Source: Pseudarthrobacter sp. Fe7
GTDB taxonomy: Bacteria > Actinomycetota > Actinomycetes > Actinomycetales > Micrococcaceae
Direction: 5' to 3'
Length of the DNA stretch: 64,000 nucleotides
NCBI GenBank assembly: GCA_024372495.1
Contig: CP099977.1
Coordinates: 4,154,001-4,218,000 of the forward strand
Shown: in pieces, positions 1-10,357 of the stretch
Layout: each line of letters opens with the position of its first letter
How positions within the stretch are numbered: the stretch's first letter is position 1
Notes under the pieces: model-generated
What the model saw: only the letters and a program-made list of their open reading frames with translations
Database searches by the model: none
Told to the model about the DNA's origin: nothing
Position numbers and translations under genes: made by a program

Positions 1-759
1 TCGCTGGACTCCTACTACCAGGAGATTGGACGGGCAGGACGCGACGGTGAACCTGCCTCCGCCGTGCTGCATTACCGCTCCGAGGACCTGGGCCTGCGGA
101 AATTCTTCGGTACCCACACCCCTGATCCCGATTCGCTCCTGGCGGTCTTGAAGATCCTCAAGGCGGCCAGGGCCCCCGCGCCCAAGTCGTCCCTGGCAGA
201 GCTGACCGGGTTCCCTGCCAGGCGCATCACGGGGCTGGTGAACCAGCTCGAGGAGATTGGCGCGGTCAGCACGGGCAAACGGGGAATCCGGCTGGCCTCC
301 AAAGCCAAGCTGCCCACATTGGTGGCTGACGCCGTCGAACGCGCCGAGGCACGGCAGCGGGTGGACCATTCACGGCTCACCATGATGCGCGCCTACGCCG
401 AGACGGACGGCTGCCGCCGCCAGTTCCTGCTGGGCTACTTTGGCGAGGACCTGCCGGAGCACTGCGGAAACTGCGACGGGTGCACTGCCGGCGCCGGTTT
501 GCAGCAGGACGGAGCTAGACGGGGCAGGGAGCAGCCCGGGAAAGCACGCCGGGGCGAGAAGACGTCCGACGGCGGGACGCCGGCTCCCGCCGCCGACGAG
601 CCATTCCCGCTGCAGTCCGCGGTGGTCCACAAGGAGTGGGGGCCGGGCCTGGTCATGCGGCACGAGGACGACGTCATCACGGTGCTCTTCGAACAGGAAG
701 GGTACAAAACGCTGTCCCGGGCCGCCGTCGTGGAGCACCAACTCCTCAAGCCCGCTTAG
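1..759 (+). CDS. recQ: ATP-dependent DNA helicase RecQ, C-terminal part
   Basis: 3'-5' DNA helicase of recombination and repair; only the last 252 codons are in the window and the gene begins upstream. The first residues contain helicase motif VI (QEIGRAGRDG). The RQC zinc-binding region follows, with cysteines at C-RRQF and at HCGNCDGC. After a variable Arg/Gly-rich stretch comes a conserved-looking tail (VVHKEWGPGLVMRHEDD) seen in actinobacterial RecQ in place of a clear HRDC domain. The reading frame is open from base 1 and closes with TAG. TerC follows in the same direction 37 bp later. Confidence 0.93.
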   Translation, partial: SLDSYYQEIGRAGRDGEPASAVLHYRSEDLGLRKFFGTHTPDPDSLLAVLKILKAARAPAPKSSLAELTGFPARRITGLVNQLEEIGAVSTGKRGIRLASKAKLPTLVADAVERAEARQRVDHSRLTMMRAYAETDGCRRQFLLGYFGEDLPEHCGNCDGCTAGAGLQQDGARRGREQPGKARRGEKTSDGGTPAPAADEPFPLQSAVVHKEWGPGLVMRHEDDVITVLFEQEGYKTLSRAAVVEHQLLKPA

Positions 760-796
760 GTAGGCTGGGTGGACTCTCCGACGAAAGGGCCGCCGC

Positions 797-1999
797 GTGG
801 AAGTACCTGCTTATGCCTGGACCCTGACCATTGCGGGAATCATCGGATTGCTGGCCTTCGATTTCTTCTTCCACGTCCGGAAGGCCCACACGCCAACCCT
901 CAAGGAATCCGCCACCTGGTCCGCCATCTACGTGAGCATCGCGGTGGTGTTCGGGCTGGCCTTGCTGCTGTTCGGCGGACCAGACATCGGCACCGAGTAC
1001 TTCGCCGGCTATGTCACGGAGAAGGCGTTGTCCGTGGACAACCTTTTTGTCTTCCTCATCGTCATGGCCAGCTTCAAGGTGCCCAGGGCGGACCAGCAGA
1101 AGGTGCTGCTGTTCGGCATTGTGTTCTCCTTGATCGCGCGCACGGCGTTCATCTTCCTGGGCGCGGCGCTGATCAACAGCTTCGCCTGGGTGTTCTACAT
1201 CTTCGGGCTCATCCTGCTGGTCACGGCCGGAAACCTGCTCAAACCGGACAGCCATGACGACGACTCCGACGGGTTGGTGGTCCGGCTCGCCAGGAAACTG
1301 CTGCCGGCGTCCGAACACTACGACGGCGACAAGCTCTTCACCGTGGAGAACGGTAAGCGGGTCCTGACGCCCATGCTGCTGGTCATGGTGGCCATCGGCG
1401 GCACGGACATCCTGTTCGCCCTGGACTCGATCCCGGCAATCTTCGGCCTGACCCAGAACGTCTTCATCGTTTTCACCGCAACTGCCTTCTCGCTGATGGG
1501 CCTGAGGCAGCTGTTTTTCCTGATCGACGGCCTGCTGGACCGTCTGATCTTCCTCTCCTTCGGCCTTGCCGTCATCCTGGGGTTCATCGGCGTGAAGCTC
1601 ATCCTGCACGCCCTTCACGAAAACACCCTGCCCTTCATCAATGAGGGCGAGCACGTCAACGTGGTGGAGGTCAGCACCGGCCTGTCGCTCAGCGTGATCC
1701 TGGGGGTGCTGGTGGTGACCATCCTGGCTTCGGTCTTCAGCCCCAAGGGCAAGGCCAAGAATGCGGTCTCCGGGGCCCGGCGGCATGCCACCGAGTACGT
1801 GGACCTCAATTACGAAACGGACATGGCGGAGCGGGACAAGATCTTCGCCAAGATGGTCCGCGAGGAGGACCAGATCCGGAAGCTCCCGGAGAAGTACAAG
1901 CGCCTGGTCCGGAACGAGACCGAGTTCCTGGACCTGGTCCGCAAGGCCCACGATCAGCACGACAAGGCCCAGGTGAGGGCTGCCGCCAACGACGGCTGA
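797..1999 (+). CDS. TerC family integral membrane protein
   Basis: A 400-residue polytopic membrane protein of the TerC/Alx family, linked to tellurite resistance and to manganese export or metal homeostasis. Family signatures are EYFAGYVTEKALSVDNLFVF near residue 75 and GGTDILFALDSIPAIFGLT near residue 200, with acidic residues inside membrane segments. About eight to nine hydrophobic helices are followed by a charged cytoplasmic tail of about 75 residues. The start is the GTG reading MEVPAYAW. The ion transported cannot be told from sequence. Confidence 0.9.
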   Translation: MEVPAYAWTLTIAGIIGLLAFDFFFHVRKAHTPTLKESATWSAIYVSIAVVFGLALLLFGGPDIGTEYFAGYVTEKALSVDNLFVFLIVMASFKVPRADQQKVLLFGIVFSLIARTAFIFLGAALINSFAWVFYIFGLILLVTAGNLLKPDSHDDDSDGLVVRLARKLLPASEHYDGDKLFTVENGKRVLTPMLLVMVAIGGTDILFALDSIPAIFGLTQNVFIVFTATAFSLMGLRQLFFLIDGLLDRLIFLSFGLAVILGFIGVKLILHALHENTLPFINEGEHVNVVEVSTGLSLSVILGVLVVTILASVFSPKGKAKNAVSGARRHATEYVDLNYETDMAERDKIFAKMVREEDQIRKLPEKYKRLVRNETEFLDLVRKAHDQHDKAQVRAAANDG

Positions 2000-2146
2000 C
2001 ACCTGACCGTTTGCTTCGGAGGCCGCGGAAGAGCCGTGTTGCCCGCGATCAATGGGGGCGGCTGAAGCGATTGTCAGTCCCTCTTGCTAGGTTTGATCCA
2101 GGCCGGGGGAACCGATCCCCGGCCCGGGAATTGTTGGGGAGGCCCC

Positions 2147-5100
2147 GTGTTTCTGCTTGACACTGCCGGTGTTGGTGACGGCTCCGGCGCCCCGCCGGAC
2201 CTGGTGTTCTCGGCCAGCGACCTTGTGGCAGCCTCCGAATGTGAATACCGCACGCTCCGGGTCCTGGACGAAAAGCTCGGACGCACTCCCAAGCCTGAGT
2301 TTCCCGTTGACCAGATGCAGAAGCGTGCCGGTGAGCTGGGCGACCGGCATGAGCAGACCGTGCTCGCCACCCTGCTGGCAAGGTACGGCGAATGGGACGC
2401 CAGCCGCGGATCGGGCGTCTACTCACTGGAGCGTGGCAAGAACGTTCGCGGCGAGCCTGCAGGCAAAGCACGCGGAAACCGAACTCGCCCTGCGGTCCGG
2501 CGCGGATGTCGTCTTCCAGGCCACCTTCTTTGACGGCGAATTCCTGGGTTACGCCGACTTCCTGGTCAACGAGGCCGCCGGAACGGGAAACCCCGGCCGC
2601 TACGAAGTCTGGGACACCAAGCTGGCGCGCCACGCCAAGGTGGGAGCCCTCCTGCAGCTTGCCGCCTACGGCGACCAGGCTCCTCGGAATGGGGCTGGAG
2701 CCCTCCCCGTCGTCACGCTGGTACTCGGCACGCGCATCGGGGACGACTGGTTGCGGAGCAGCCACTCCCTGCCGGACCTGCTGCCCGTGTTCCGGGAACG
2801 GCGGCAGCGGTTCCGCCACCTCACCGCCGGCCACCGCGCCACCGACGCCCCGGTCCAGTGGCAGCAGCCCGGCGTCGTGCACTGCGGGCGCTGCGACTAC
2901 TGCGCCGAGCAGGTAAAACTGCACCGGGACCTGCTGATGGTGGCCGGCATGTCTGTTGTGCAGCGGCGGAAACTCCGCGCAGCGGGCATCACCACCATCG
3001 ATGAACTGGCCGCCATGGCCGCCGCCGAAGCGAAGAACTCCACGGCCCGGCTCCGGGCCCAGGCACGGATGCAGCTGGGCCTGGACCAGGCCGCCGGATC
3101 CCGGACCTTCACCAAGGACGGCGAGCCGCACACGGTCTCCTATATGGTGCTGCCGGACAACACCATCGGATCGCTCCCTGCTCCCAGCGCCGGGGACATC
3201 TTCTTCGACTTCGAGGGCGATCCGCTGTGGCAGGACCCGGCCACCGGTGCCTGGGGCATCGAATACCTGTTCGGCGTCATCGAAGCCCCGGCTGCCGGCG
3301 CAGAAGGTGATCCAGTTTTCCGTCCTTTCTGGGCGCACTCCCGCTCCGGGGAACGCCGGGCCTTCCTGGATTTCCTGGAGTACGTGCAGCAGCGCCGCGC
3401 CAAGTATCCGGACATGCACGTCTACCACTACGCCCCGTACGAAAAGACGGCGCTGCGGAATCTTTCCCTCGCGCACCAGGCCGGCGAGGACACGGTGGAC
3501 GACTGGCTCCGGCAGGGTCTCCTGGTGGACCTCTACGCCACGGTGCGGCACTCACTCCGCATCTCGGAGGCCTCGTATTCCATCAAGAAGCTGGAGCCCC
3601 TGTACATGGGCCACAACCTGCGCTCCGGTGACGTCAAGGACGCCGGTGCCTCCGTGGTTGCCTACGCCGCATACTGTGCTGCCCGGGACGAAGGGCGCCG
3701 GGACCAGGCCGAAGCCATCCTGGCGTCCATTTCGGACTACAACCAGTACGACTGCCTCTCCACCCTCCGGCTCCGGGACTGGCTGCTTGAACTCGGTCAC
3801 GAATCCGGGGTCTCCAAGGAACGTGGGCGTGAGGACGTTGGGGCGCCTGATGCCTCCCGCGGCCCGGATGATGGTGCAGCCCGCGCAGATGAGTTGCCTG
3901 AGGAAGGAAGACTGCGGGAGTATCTTGCCGGCCTGCCGGACAACCGTCCCTGGTCCAATGACGAGCGCGCCATTGCCATGGTTGCTGCCGCTACCGGCTA
4001 CCACCGCCGGGAGCGCAAACAGTTCTGGTGGCAGCACTTTGACCGGGTCGAGGCACCGTTGGACAGCTGGTCCGACCAGCGGAACGTGTTCGTCGTGTCC
4101 TCGGCGGAAGTCCTGTCCGACTGGGCCCTTGCCAAGCCACGGGAACGAATGCGCACGCGAGTCCTGAAGCTCCGTGGCACCATGACGGAAGGCTCTGACT
4201 TCCGCCCAGATTCCAACTGGTGCCGGCTCTATGACGCGCCCGGCCCTGATGGCATGACCGCTCCCGAGGCCGCGCCCGGGACGAGGGCGTACACGTTCGG
4301 GACCAGGATCAGTGAGCTGGAAGCCGCGCCGGACAGCCCGGAACACCTGATCACCATTGCGGAGCGGGAAACCGGTAAGGTCCAGGCGTACCCGCACCTG
4401 CCCGTGGCCCTGACCGAAGACCAGCCCTTGGCCACCGCCAGCATTGAAGCCGCCATCACGGAGATCGCCCGGGCCGTTGGCTCCTCTGTGCCTTCCCTCC
4501 CCGAGCAGCCGGGCCTGGACATCCTCCGCAAGCTGCCGCCGCGGTTCCGTTCGCGGCAAGGACCCGCGGAGGTGTTGCACGGCGAGGATGGTGCCGCTGA
4601 CTATGCGGGGGCGATTACCGAGTCGCTGCGGGACCTGGACCACTCCTACCTGGCCGTCCAGGGTCCGCCGGGCACAGGAAAGACCTACGTTGGTGCCCAC
4701 GTGATAGGCAGGCTTGTCGCCCAGGGCTGGAAGATCGGGGTGGTGGCCCAGTCGCACAACGTGGTGGAAAACCTGCTGTGCCGGGCCATCGAGACCGGCG
4801 GCGTGGACCGGCAGGTGGTCGGCAAAAAACTGGCCTCCCCGCACCACGTACCGTGGGCGCTCACTTCGGAAGGCGACGTGGCCCGCCTCCTGTCGTCGCC
4901 GGGCGGGTGCCTGGTGGGCGGCACCGCGTGGACAATGACGGGCAAAGAAGTCCCTGCCGGTTCCCTTGATCTCCTGGTCATAGACGAGGCCGGGCAGTTT
5001 TCGCTGGCCAACACCCTCGCGGTCAGCCGGGCCGGTTCGCGGCTGCTCCTTTTGGGTGACCCGCAGCAGCTCCCGCAGGTCACCCAGGGTGCGCACCCCG

Positions 5101-5889
5101 AGCCCGTGGATGAATCAGCCCTGGGCTGGCTGGCGGCCGGGCATGCCACCCTCCCGGCGAGCCTGGGCTACTTCCTTGCCGACACCTGGCGGATGCATCC
5201 GGACCTGTGTCGGGCAGTATCCACCCTCAGCTACGAAGGAAAGCTGCGCTCTGCGCCGGCCGCGTCACTCCGCGAACTGGAGGAGCCTGGCCCCGGGCGT
5301 GGAAACGGTACTGGTCAGCCATGCCGGCAACGCCACATCGTCCAAGGAGGAGGCGGAGGAAGTGGTCCGTCAGGCCCGCCGCCATCTTGGCCTGAAATGG
5401 ATCAGCGCCCCGGAGAGCGGATCCCGCCCGCTAGAGCAGCAGGACCTGCTGGTGGTTGCTGCCTACAACGCCCAGGTCCACCTGATCCGGCAACATCTGG
5501 CTGAGGCTGGCCTGCCGGAAGTGCGGGTTGGCACCGTGGACAAGTTCCAGGGCCAGGAAGCTCCCGTGGTGCTGGTTTCCATGGCTTGCTCAGCGGTGGC
5601 GGAAGCCCCGCGCGGCGCAGAGTTCCTGCTGAACCGGAACCGCATCAACGTGGCAGTTTCCCGCGGCCAGTGGCGCGCCGTCATCATCCGCTCCCCTGAG
5701 CTCACCAGCTACATGCCGCATAAACCCGCTGCGCTGGAGGAGCTCGGAGCGTTCATCGGACTAAGCCCCGGGAATAACCGCGCAGAAGGGGGTGCCGTCA
5801 GCGTGCCCGGAATCCGCCGAAGGTCCCGCGGGCGGCTGAGAAGTCGAATTCAACCCGCTCTACCCGGCCAGGAGTCCGGTCCGACTTGA
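2147..5889 (+). CDS. TM0106-type RecB-like nuclease fused to a DNA2/NAM7-like helicase (two frameshifts)
   Basis: Large nucleic-acid enzyme of the TM0106 family. The N-terminal RecB-like nuclease part has a cysteine cluster (HCGRCDYC), followed by a predicted RNase-H-like segment (FFDFEGDPLW). The C-terminal superfamily-1 helicase has Walker A GPPGTGKT, Walker B VIDEAGQ, GDPQQLPQ, VDKFQGQE and NVAVSRG. GTG at 2147 follows GGGGAGG. The frame breaks at 2456-2457 and 5286-5287, both AGCCT where AGCT is expected; deleting one C at each gives GELQAKHAETEL and EELAPGVETVLV and one continuous protein of about 1,247 residues. The 3' end overlaps the convergent acylphosphatase gene by 92 bp. Substrate and role are unknown. 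Confidence 0.85.
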
Positions 5890-6124
5890 GCCAGTCCAGA
5901 AGTTTCCGGACCTGGGGCTCGCCGCCTTCAGCAATCACGGAAACCGAACCGTCGTCGATGTTGCTCACCTCGCCGGACAATCCGAGCTCCTCTGCCGTGC
6001 CCATGGTCCAGTAGCGAAAGCCCACACCCTGGACCATCCCGAACACCCGGGCATCCAGCCGGACCGCGTCCAGGGCCGAACCGCCCCGCGCAGAATCGTG
6101 CGCTGAGCCTGCATGCCTGCCCAT
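5798..6124 (-). CDS. acyP: Acylphosphatase
   Basis: Small cytosolic enzyme that hydrolyses carboxyl-phosphate bonds of acylphosphates. The 108-residue protein carries the phosphate-binding loop GMVQGVGFRYW with its catalytic Arg, and the catalytic Asn in EVSNIDDG. ATG at 6124 is preceded by GGAGGAG at good spacing, so longer in-frame starts are not needed. An N-terminal extension of about 17 residues precedes the acylphosphatase fold. Confidence 0.93.
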   Translation of the reverse strand: MGRHAGSAHDSARGGSALDAVRLDARVFGMVQGVGFRYWTMGTAEELGLSGEVSNIDDGSVSVIAEGGEPQVRKLLDWLKSDRTPGRVERVEFDFSAARGTFGGFRAR

Positions 6125-6230
6125 GATGCTCCTCCTCCGGACTTCGGCTGCCTCCGAACCACGCCGCAGTAACAGTCCCCGTGAAACCAAAAGGACAGTT
6201 ACTGCGACGCGGCGGGAAGCCGCGTACCGG

Positions 6231-7155
6231 TTAGTTGATGGTGATGTCGCGGGTGGCGTGGTTGTAGCGGATCGTCACCGTGCCGCCGGTGTGGTGCAGG
6301 CTCGTGGTTGGGGCCATCGAACGTGCCGAAGGCGCCGTAGTTCTCGGTCCAGGAGCGGTTCAGTGCGATCTTGAACGTGTAGTAGCCTGCGGGAAGCTCA
6401 GCGCTTTTCTTCCACAGCTGGTCCAGGAAGTCGAACTCCATCTGCGCTTCGTCGTACTGCGGGGCCCAGTTCTCCGGGGCACCCAGGATGGTGTTGAAGT
6501 CTCCTGCCACGGCCACGGCTTCGGGCTGGGGCAGGGTTTCGACGTCTGGACCCTCCAGCGGCTCGGCAGCAGGCGCAGTTACAGCCTTGTTCTTGGCCGA
6601 AGACTTGCCCTTGCGGACGGCTGCCACCACGGGCTCGACGGCGTCTTCGAGTACCTTGGCTGCCTTGCCCACAACGGAGGCCGCCTTTTTCGCCGGGGCC
6701 TTCTTGGCGGTCTTCTTCGGCGCCTCGGCCTTGGCCGGAACCTCAAGCGTTGCCGCGGCGGCGGAGACCGGGCGGACAAAGCCTTCGGGAGCCGTCGGAA
6801 CCGGGGTGCCGGCTGGGACGGGGGTGCCGGCGTCGAGCGCTGCCCCGAAGGATTCCGCATCGGGGAAGGCGACCGTGGCGCGCATGCCGTCCTCAGTGAT
6901 GGACCAGCCCGAGCGGCCCTTGACCAGCCAGCCGGCCTTGACCAGCTTGGCCGTGGCCGAGGTGAGGGTCTTGTGGCCGCGCGGGATGCCGCCGCTGAGG
7001 AGTTCGGCCTCGTGGTCGGTGAACGGCACGCGGGCGGTTGCCTCCGCCAGGACCTGGCCTGCATTCAGTGCATCGCCGGACCACACGCCTTCGGTCAGGA
7101 CATCCAGGACGGTCTTGAGGCGAAGGTAAGTGTTTTCTGCGGTGGACTTGGCCAT
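6231..7155 (-). CDS. Winged-helix-like / amylase X25-domain protein (frameshift near 3' end)
   Basis: Protein of unknown function with three parts. Residues 1-100 look like a helical, winged-helix-type region (LVKAGWLVKGRSGWSITEDG). A low-complexity Lys/Ala/Pro linker follows (KKTAKKAPAKK). A C-terminal beta domain then resembles the amylase X25 module of pullulanases (GDFNTILGAPENWAPQYDE; ALNRSWTENYGAFG). There is no catalytic glycosidase domain. The frame breaks at 6299-6300 (AGGCT for AGCT); removing one base gives HELHHTGGTVTIRYNHATRD and the stop at 6231. ATG at 7155 is preceded by AAGGGGA; an in-frame ATG at 7191 has no Shine-Dalgarno. Confidence 0.7.
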
Positions 7156-7375
7156 GATTCCCCTTATATAAAAGCGATCGGTCTTAGGCATCTTGCCAAC
7201 TGCCCATTAAATCGCGCGACTTTAATTGGTTAACTCTGCGTGTCGTGACCGACTGTGAAGCGGATGGTGCCGCAAGTGAGGCGGAGGTCTCGGGTAAGGG
7301 CTGTCTGCATAACCCTCAAGCGCTGACATGGGTGCTGCCCTGCACTCCCCAGACACGCCTGCGGCACCTAGTTTA

Positions 7376-7392
7376 CCGGGCAGAAAGCCCGG
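7376..7392 (-). terminator. Hairpin after the deaminase gene
   Basis: Stem CCGGGC / GCCCGG with a 5-nt loop, 25 bp beyond the stop of the leftward deaminase gene. No long T-tract follows. The rest of 7192-7416 shows no gene. Confidence 0.5.
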
Positions 7393-7416
7393 CCGTTACG
7401 TCTGAGGCAGAAGCCG

Positions 7417-8478
7417 TCAGTCGGCGACTTCCCTGCCGTTCAACTCCGCCACCAGTTCCGCCTTCCGTTCCTCGGAGGCGAAGGACGAGTGGATGGAGTT
7501 CGCTGCCAGGCGCGCCTTGTCGAAATCGGAGAGGTCAAACACCGAGGTGAGCTGGGCAAAGTTGTCATCCACGTAGCCGCCAAAGTAGGCAGGATCGTCC
7601 GAGTTGACCGACACGTTCAGTCCCGCCGCCAGCATGGCCGGCAACGGATGGTCGGCCAAGGTGTCAACGGCCCGGAGCCGGACGTTGGACAGCGGACAGA
7701 CTGTCAGCGGAATGCGGGCGTCCACAAGCCGCTCCACAAGGTCGGGATCGTCCATGCAGCGGATGCCGTGGTCGATTCGCTCCACTCCCAGGATGTCCAA
7801 GGCTTCGGTGATGTACGACGCCGGGCCCTCCTCCCCTGCGTGCGCCGTCAGCCGCAGGCCTGCTTCACGCGCTTTCGCATACAGGCGCTCGAACTTGGAG
7901 GGCGGGTTTCCCACCTCGGCCGAGTCCAGCCCGATGGCCCCGATGGGCGCGTCCATGGCCAGCAGCCGGTCCAGGACTTCCAGCGCCGAGTCCTCCGGCA
8001 GGTCACGGAGGAAGGCCGCGATCAGGATGGTGGAGATGCCGTACTCCTCCTCAGAGGTCGCCAGCACCGAGGAAACCCCCTTTACGCACGCCTCCAGCGG
8101 AATGCCGCGGGAGAGGTGCGCCTGCGGGTCCATCATGATTTCCGCGTGCCGGACCCCGGCGGCAGCAGCCCGCTCCAGGTAGGCCCGGGTCATGTCTGCG
8201 AAGTCCTGCTCGGTGCGCAGCACTGCCATGTTGGCGTAGTAAAGGTCCAGAAAGGACTGCAGGTCGGTGAACTGGTACTTGTCGCGGAGTTCGTCCAGCC
8301 CGGAGTACGGCAGTTCGATGCCGTTGCGGTCGGCCAGGGCAAAGATGAGCTCGGGCTGCAGCGTGCCTTCGATGTGCAGGTGCAGTTCGGCCACCGGAAG
8401 GGGCTTGGCAGGGACCGCAGGTTCCGCGGTGTCCGTCTCTGTTTCGGGCATGGCGCTGCCGCCGGGAAAGTTGTCCAT
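7417..8478 (-). CDS. Adenosine/adenine deaminase family protein
   Basis: Zinc amidohydrolase of purine salvage that deaminates adenosine or adenine. Metal and catalytic motifs are in order: HLHIEGTLQPEL, TAHAGEEG, ERIDHGIRC and NSDDPAYFGG. The HIEGTLxPEL and LPYSG motifs are closer to the adenine deaminase / Aah1-like branch than to classical Add, so adenine is a real alternative substrate. Start is uncertain between ATG 8478 (MDNFPGG) and ATG 8451 (MPETETD); neither has a strong ribosome-binding site. No frame breaks are seen. Confidence 0.88.
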   Translation of the reverse strand: MDNFPGGSAMPETETDTAEPAVPAKPLPVAELHLHIEGTLQPELIFALADRNGIELPYSGLDELRDKYQFTDLQSFLDLYYANMAVLRTEQDFADMTRAYLERAAAAGVRHAEIMMDPQAHLSRGIPLEACVKGVSSVLATSEEEYGISTILIAAFLRDLPEDSALEVLDRLLAMDAPIGAIGLDSAEVGNPPSKFERLYAKAREAGLRLTAHAGEEGPASYITEALDILGVERIDHGIRCMDDPDLVERLVDARIPLTVCPLSNVRLRAVDTLADHPLPAMLAAGLNVSVNSDDPAYFGGYVDDNFAQLTSVFDLSDFDKARLAANSIHSSFASEERKAELVAELNGREVAD

Positions 8479-8594
8479 CCGGACAGGATAGTGCCCCTCC
8501 CTGTTTCGCGCCTTCCCGCGCCCTCGGGGCCGTGGGCCAAACGCCGTACGGGGTGCCATTGGCCCACACTCAACGCGCCCGCAGGAATCCCGAC

Positions 8595-8623
8595 TTGATA
8601 ACCGCCAAACGATGTCCTAGCGT
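8595..8623 (+). promoter_or_regulatory. Candidate sigma-70-type promoter for the Rpf-LysM gene
   Basis: TTGATA at 8595-8600 and TAGCGT at 8618-8623, spaced by 17 bp, 167 bp upstream of the ATG. The implied leader is long. A GCCCG/CGGGC hairpin followed by TTTTT lies at 8633-8652, very near the implied start of transcription, so it is unclear whether it acts as an attenuator or ends read-through from upstream. Confidence 0.3.
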
Positions 8624-8789
8624 GAAATGCATGCCCGTTCGGCGGGCTTTTTGATTGCCCGGTGCTGCCTCCACCAGAACTGCCCAGCGGCAGCCACCGA
8701 CAGTGACCTCTATTCGTCAGGGGTGGGCAGTGGCGCGACGATCTCCGGGGACGGAACCAGCGCAGGTGGCCTTCAGGAGCATCACCACC

Positions 8790-9431
8790 ATGAAAAACAC
8801 CAAATTCCGTACTGCCGCACGCCGCGGAGTCACCCTGGCCGCCGTCTCGGTGGCAGGTTTGGCCCTTTCAGCCACGGCGGCCAACGCAGCGACCCCCACG
8901 TCCACCTGGGATGCACTCGCGCAGTGCGAGAGCGGCGGCAACTGGTCCACTAACACGGGCAACGGCTTCTCCGGCGGCCTCCAGTTCACCTCCAGCACCT
9001 GGTCAGCCTACGGCGGGACCGGGGCCCCTCAAAACGCCAGCCGCGATCAGCAGATCGCAGTAGCCGAGAGGGTGCAGGCCTCCCAGGGTTGGGGTGCCTG
9101 GCCTTCCTGCGCGTCCCAGCTTGGCCTGAGCGGCGGCGGCGGAGCACCTGTCCAGAGTGCCCCCGTGCAGAGCGCACCGGTCCAGAGCACCAAGATCCAA
9201 AGCGCGCCGGCCAAGAGCGCACCGGCCAAGCAGGCACCAGGGCCGCGGCACGCCACCGCAGTTCCGCTCAGCGGCCAGACTTACACTCTGCAGGCCGGGG
9301 ACACCTTGAGCATCGTTGCCCAGAAGCTCGGCATCCAGGGCGGCTGGCAGCACCTTGCCGACGCCAACCTGGACACCATTGCCAATCCGAACCTCGTCTT
9401 CGAGGGACAGGTCATCCAGCTCCCCGCGTAG
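8790..9431 (+). CDS. Secreted Rpf-like transglycosylase with LysM domain
   Basis: Exported peptidoglycan-acting protein of 213 residues. A Sec signal peptide (MKNTKFRTAARRG, hydrophobic core, cleavage near ANAA) is followed by a resuscitation-promoting-factor / transglycosylase fold with catalytic Glu in ALAQCESGGNW and the GGLQF and GAPQNASRDQQI motifs. A linker of near-perfect QSAPV repeats (about residues 117-150) leads to a C-terminal LysM domain (YTLQAGDTLSIVAQKLG). ATG at 8790 follows CAGGAG. Rpf proteins remodel cell-wall glycan and promote regrowth from dormancy; activity here is inferred. Confidence 0.92.
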   Translation: MKNTKFRTAARRGVTLAAVSVAGLALSATAANAATPTSTWDALAQCESGGNWSTNTGNGFSGGLQFTSSTWSAYGGTGAPQNASRDQQIAVAERVQASQGWGAWPSCASQLGLSGGGGAPVQSAPVQSAPVQSTKIQSAPAKSAPAKQAPGPRHATAVPLSGQTYTLQAGDTLSIVAQKLGIQGGWQHLADANLDTIANPNLVFEGQVIQLPA

Positions 9432-9523
9432 CACCAGCGGACGTTTCACCAGCGGCCTTGGCCGCCCGCCTTCCCAAGGCGACATATGCAGGTCGGCGAT
9501 AGACAAATTCCGTTGACCAAAGA

Positions 9524-9564
9524 ACGACGCCGGCACACCCCCATAAGGGATGTGCCGGCGTCGT
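9524..9564. terminator. Bidirectional terminator hairpin
   Basis: A 14-bp perfect stem (5' arm 9524-9537, 3' arm 9551-9564) with a 13-nt loop, lying between the convergent Rpf gene and the membrane-protein gene. Flanks are T-rich when read on the minus strand. The stem belongs to a CGACG-CGGC-type family also seen at 17461 and 43531. Confidence 0.75.
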
Positions 9565-9612
9565 ACTTAAGCAGTGGCCGCTGCCGCAGTGGGCGCGCAC
9601 GGCCCCGGCAGA

Positions 9613-10201
9613 TCAGCTGGCGGGGATCTCGCGGACGATCCGTACCTTCCAGGCGGACTCGTCGCTGGTATCCAGCAAGGCGACGGTGCCATGGGCAAGG
9701 TTCAGGGCAACCCGCTTGACGGCCAGCAACTCCAGGTAGAGCCTGCTCATTCATCCGGCTGGGGGTGTCGATCATGTACTTCACGGCGTCGCGAAGCTTA
9801 CGGTAGTTGGCGCTGCGTTCGCGGTGCATGTGCAGTTCCAGTGCGGACCGCTGCTTGAGCCGGGGCTCGTGCCGGTTGAGCAGCGTCACGGCGGCGTGGA
9901 CTGCAACCACGAGGGTCAGTGAAACGCCGTAGATCCACCAGCCGCTCGAGAGCAGGAACAGGGGCAGGTTCCCAATAGCCACGAGCGCGATGACTACCCG
10001 GAGGGCAGCGATGCGGCGGACCGTCCGGGCCACGGCAGCCATACCGTCACGGAACCGGTGCTGGTCCTTGCGTGCGGCGGCTGGATCGATAATGAATTCG
10101 TCGAGAACCAGGATTCCCTGGGCTTCCGGGCCAAGCATCTGTCCGTAGCGGGGCAGTGCGGCGCCGGTCTGGTCGACGGCTTTGTCAGGTGTAGATGTCA
10201 T
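9613..10201 (-). CDS. Hypothetical membrane protein (frameshift)
   Basis: Function not recognised. The corrected protein has about 195 residues: a soluble N-terminus, two adjacent hydrophobic helices at about residues 65-110 (ALRVVIALVAIGNLPLFLL; WWIYGVSLTLVVAVHAAVTL), then a charged cytoplasmic C-terminus. The frame breaks at 9742-9743 (AGCCT for AGCT). Removing one base gives NEQLYLELLAVKRVALNLAH and stop at 9613; uncorrected it ends in unrelated sequence inside the hairpin region. The divergent MSMEG_6728-family gene starts 157 bp away. Confidence 0.7.
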
Positions 10202-10357
10202 GAGAGAGCTTCCAAAACGCGGGGGTGGTTGCGGTGATCTTAGTGCTTTAACCTGAAAGCCGTATGCAGGCGTCCATTATTTGGACATGATGGTCTCGCC
10301 TGTGTGGCGGCGGGCACAGCAATTGGCACTTCCGCCGGGGACCGTCAGACTGAATGG

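Noticed and set aside
746..2002. Long open frame on the minus strand opposite the TerC gene
   Set aside because: It mirrors a clear membrane-protein gene and has His/Gln/Asp-rich, non-family composition expected of antisense reading in GC-rich DNA.
3552..5096. 514-codon minus-strand open frame inside the TM0106-type gene
   Set aside because: Shadow of conserved helicase coding sequence; composition is not protein-like.
8560..8789. Possible c-di-AMP (ydaO-type) riboswitch in the leader of the Rpf-LysM gene
   Set aside because: The leader is long and such riboswitches do control rpf genes, but I could not match the conserved core segments; only a short GAAUCC-like stretch agrees. A covariance-model search of this interval would settle it.
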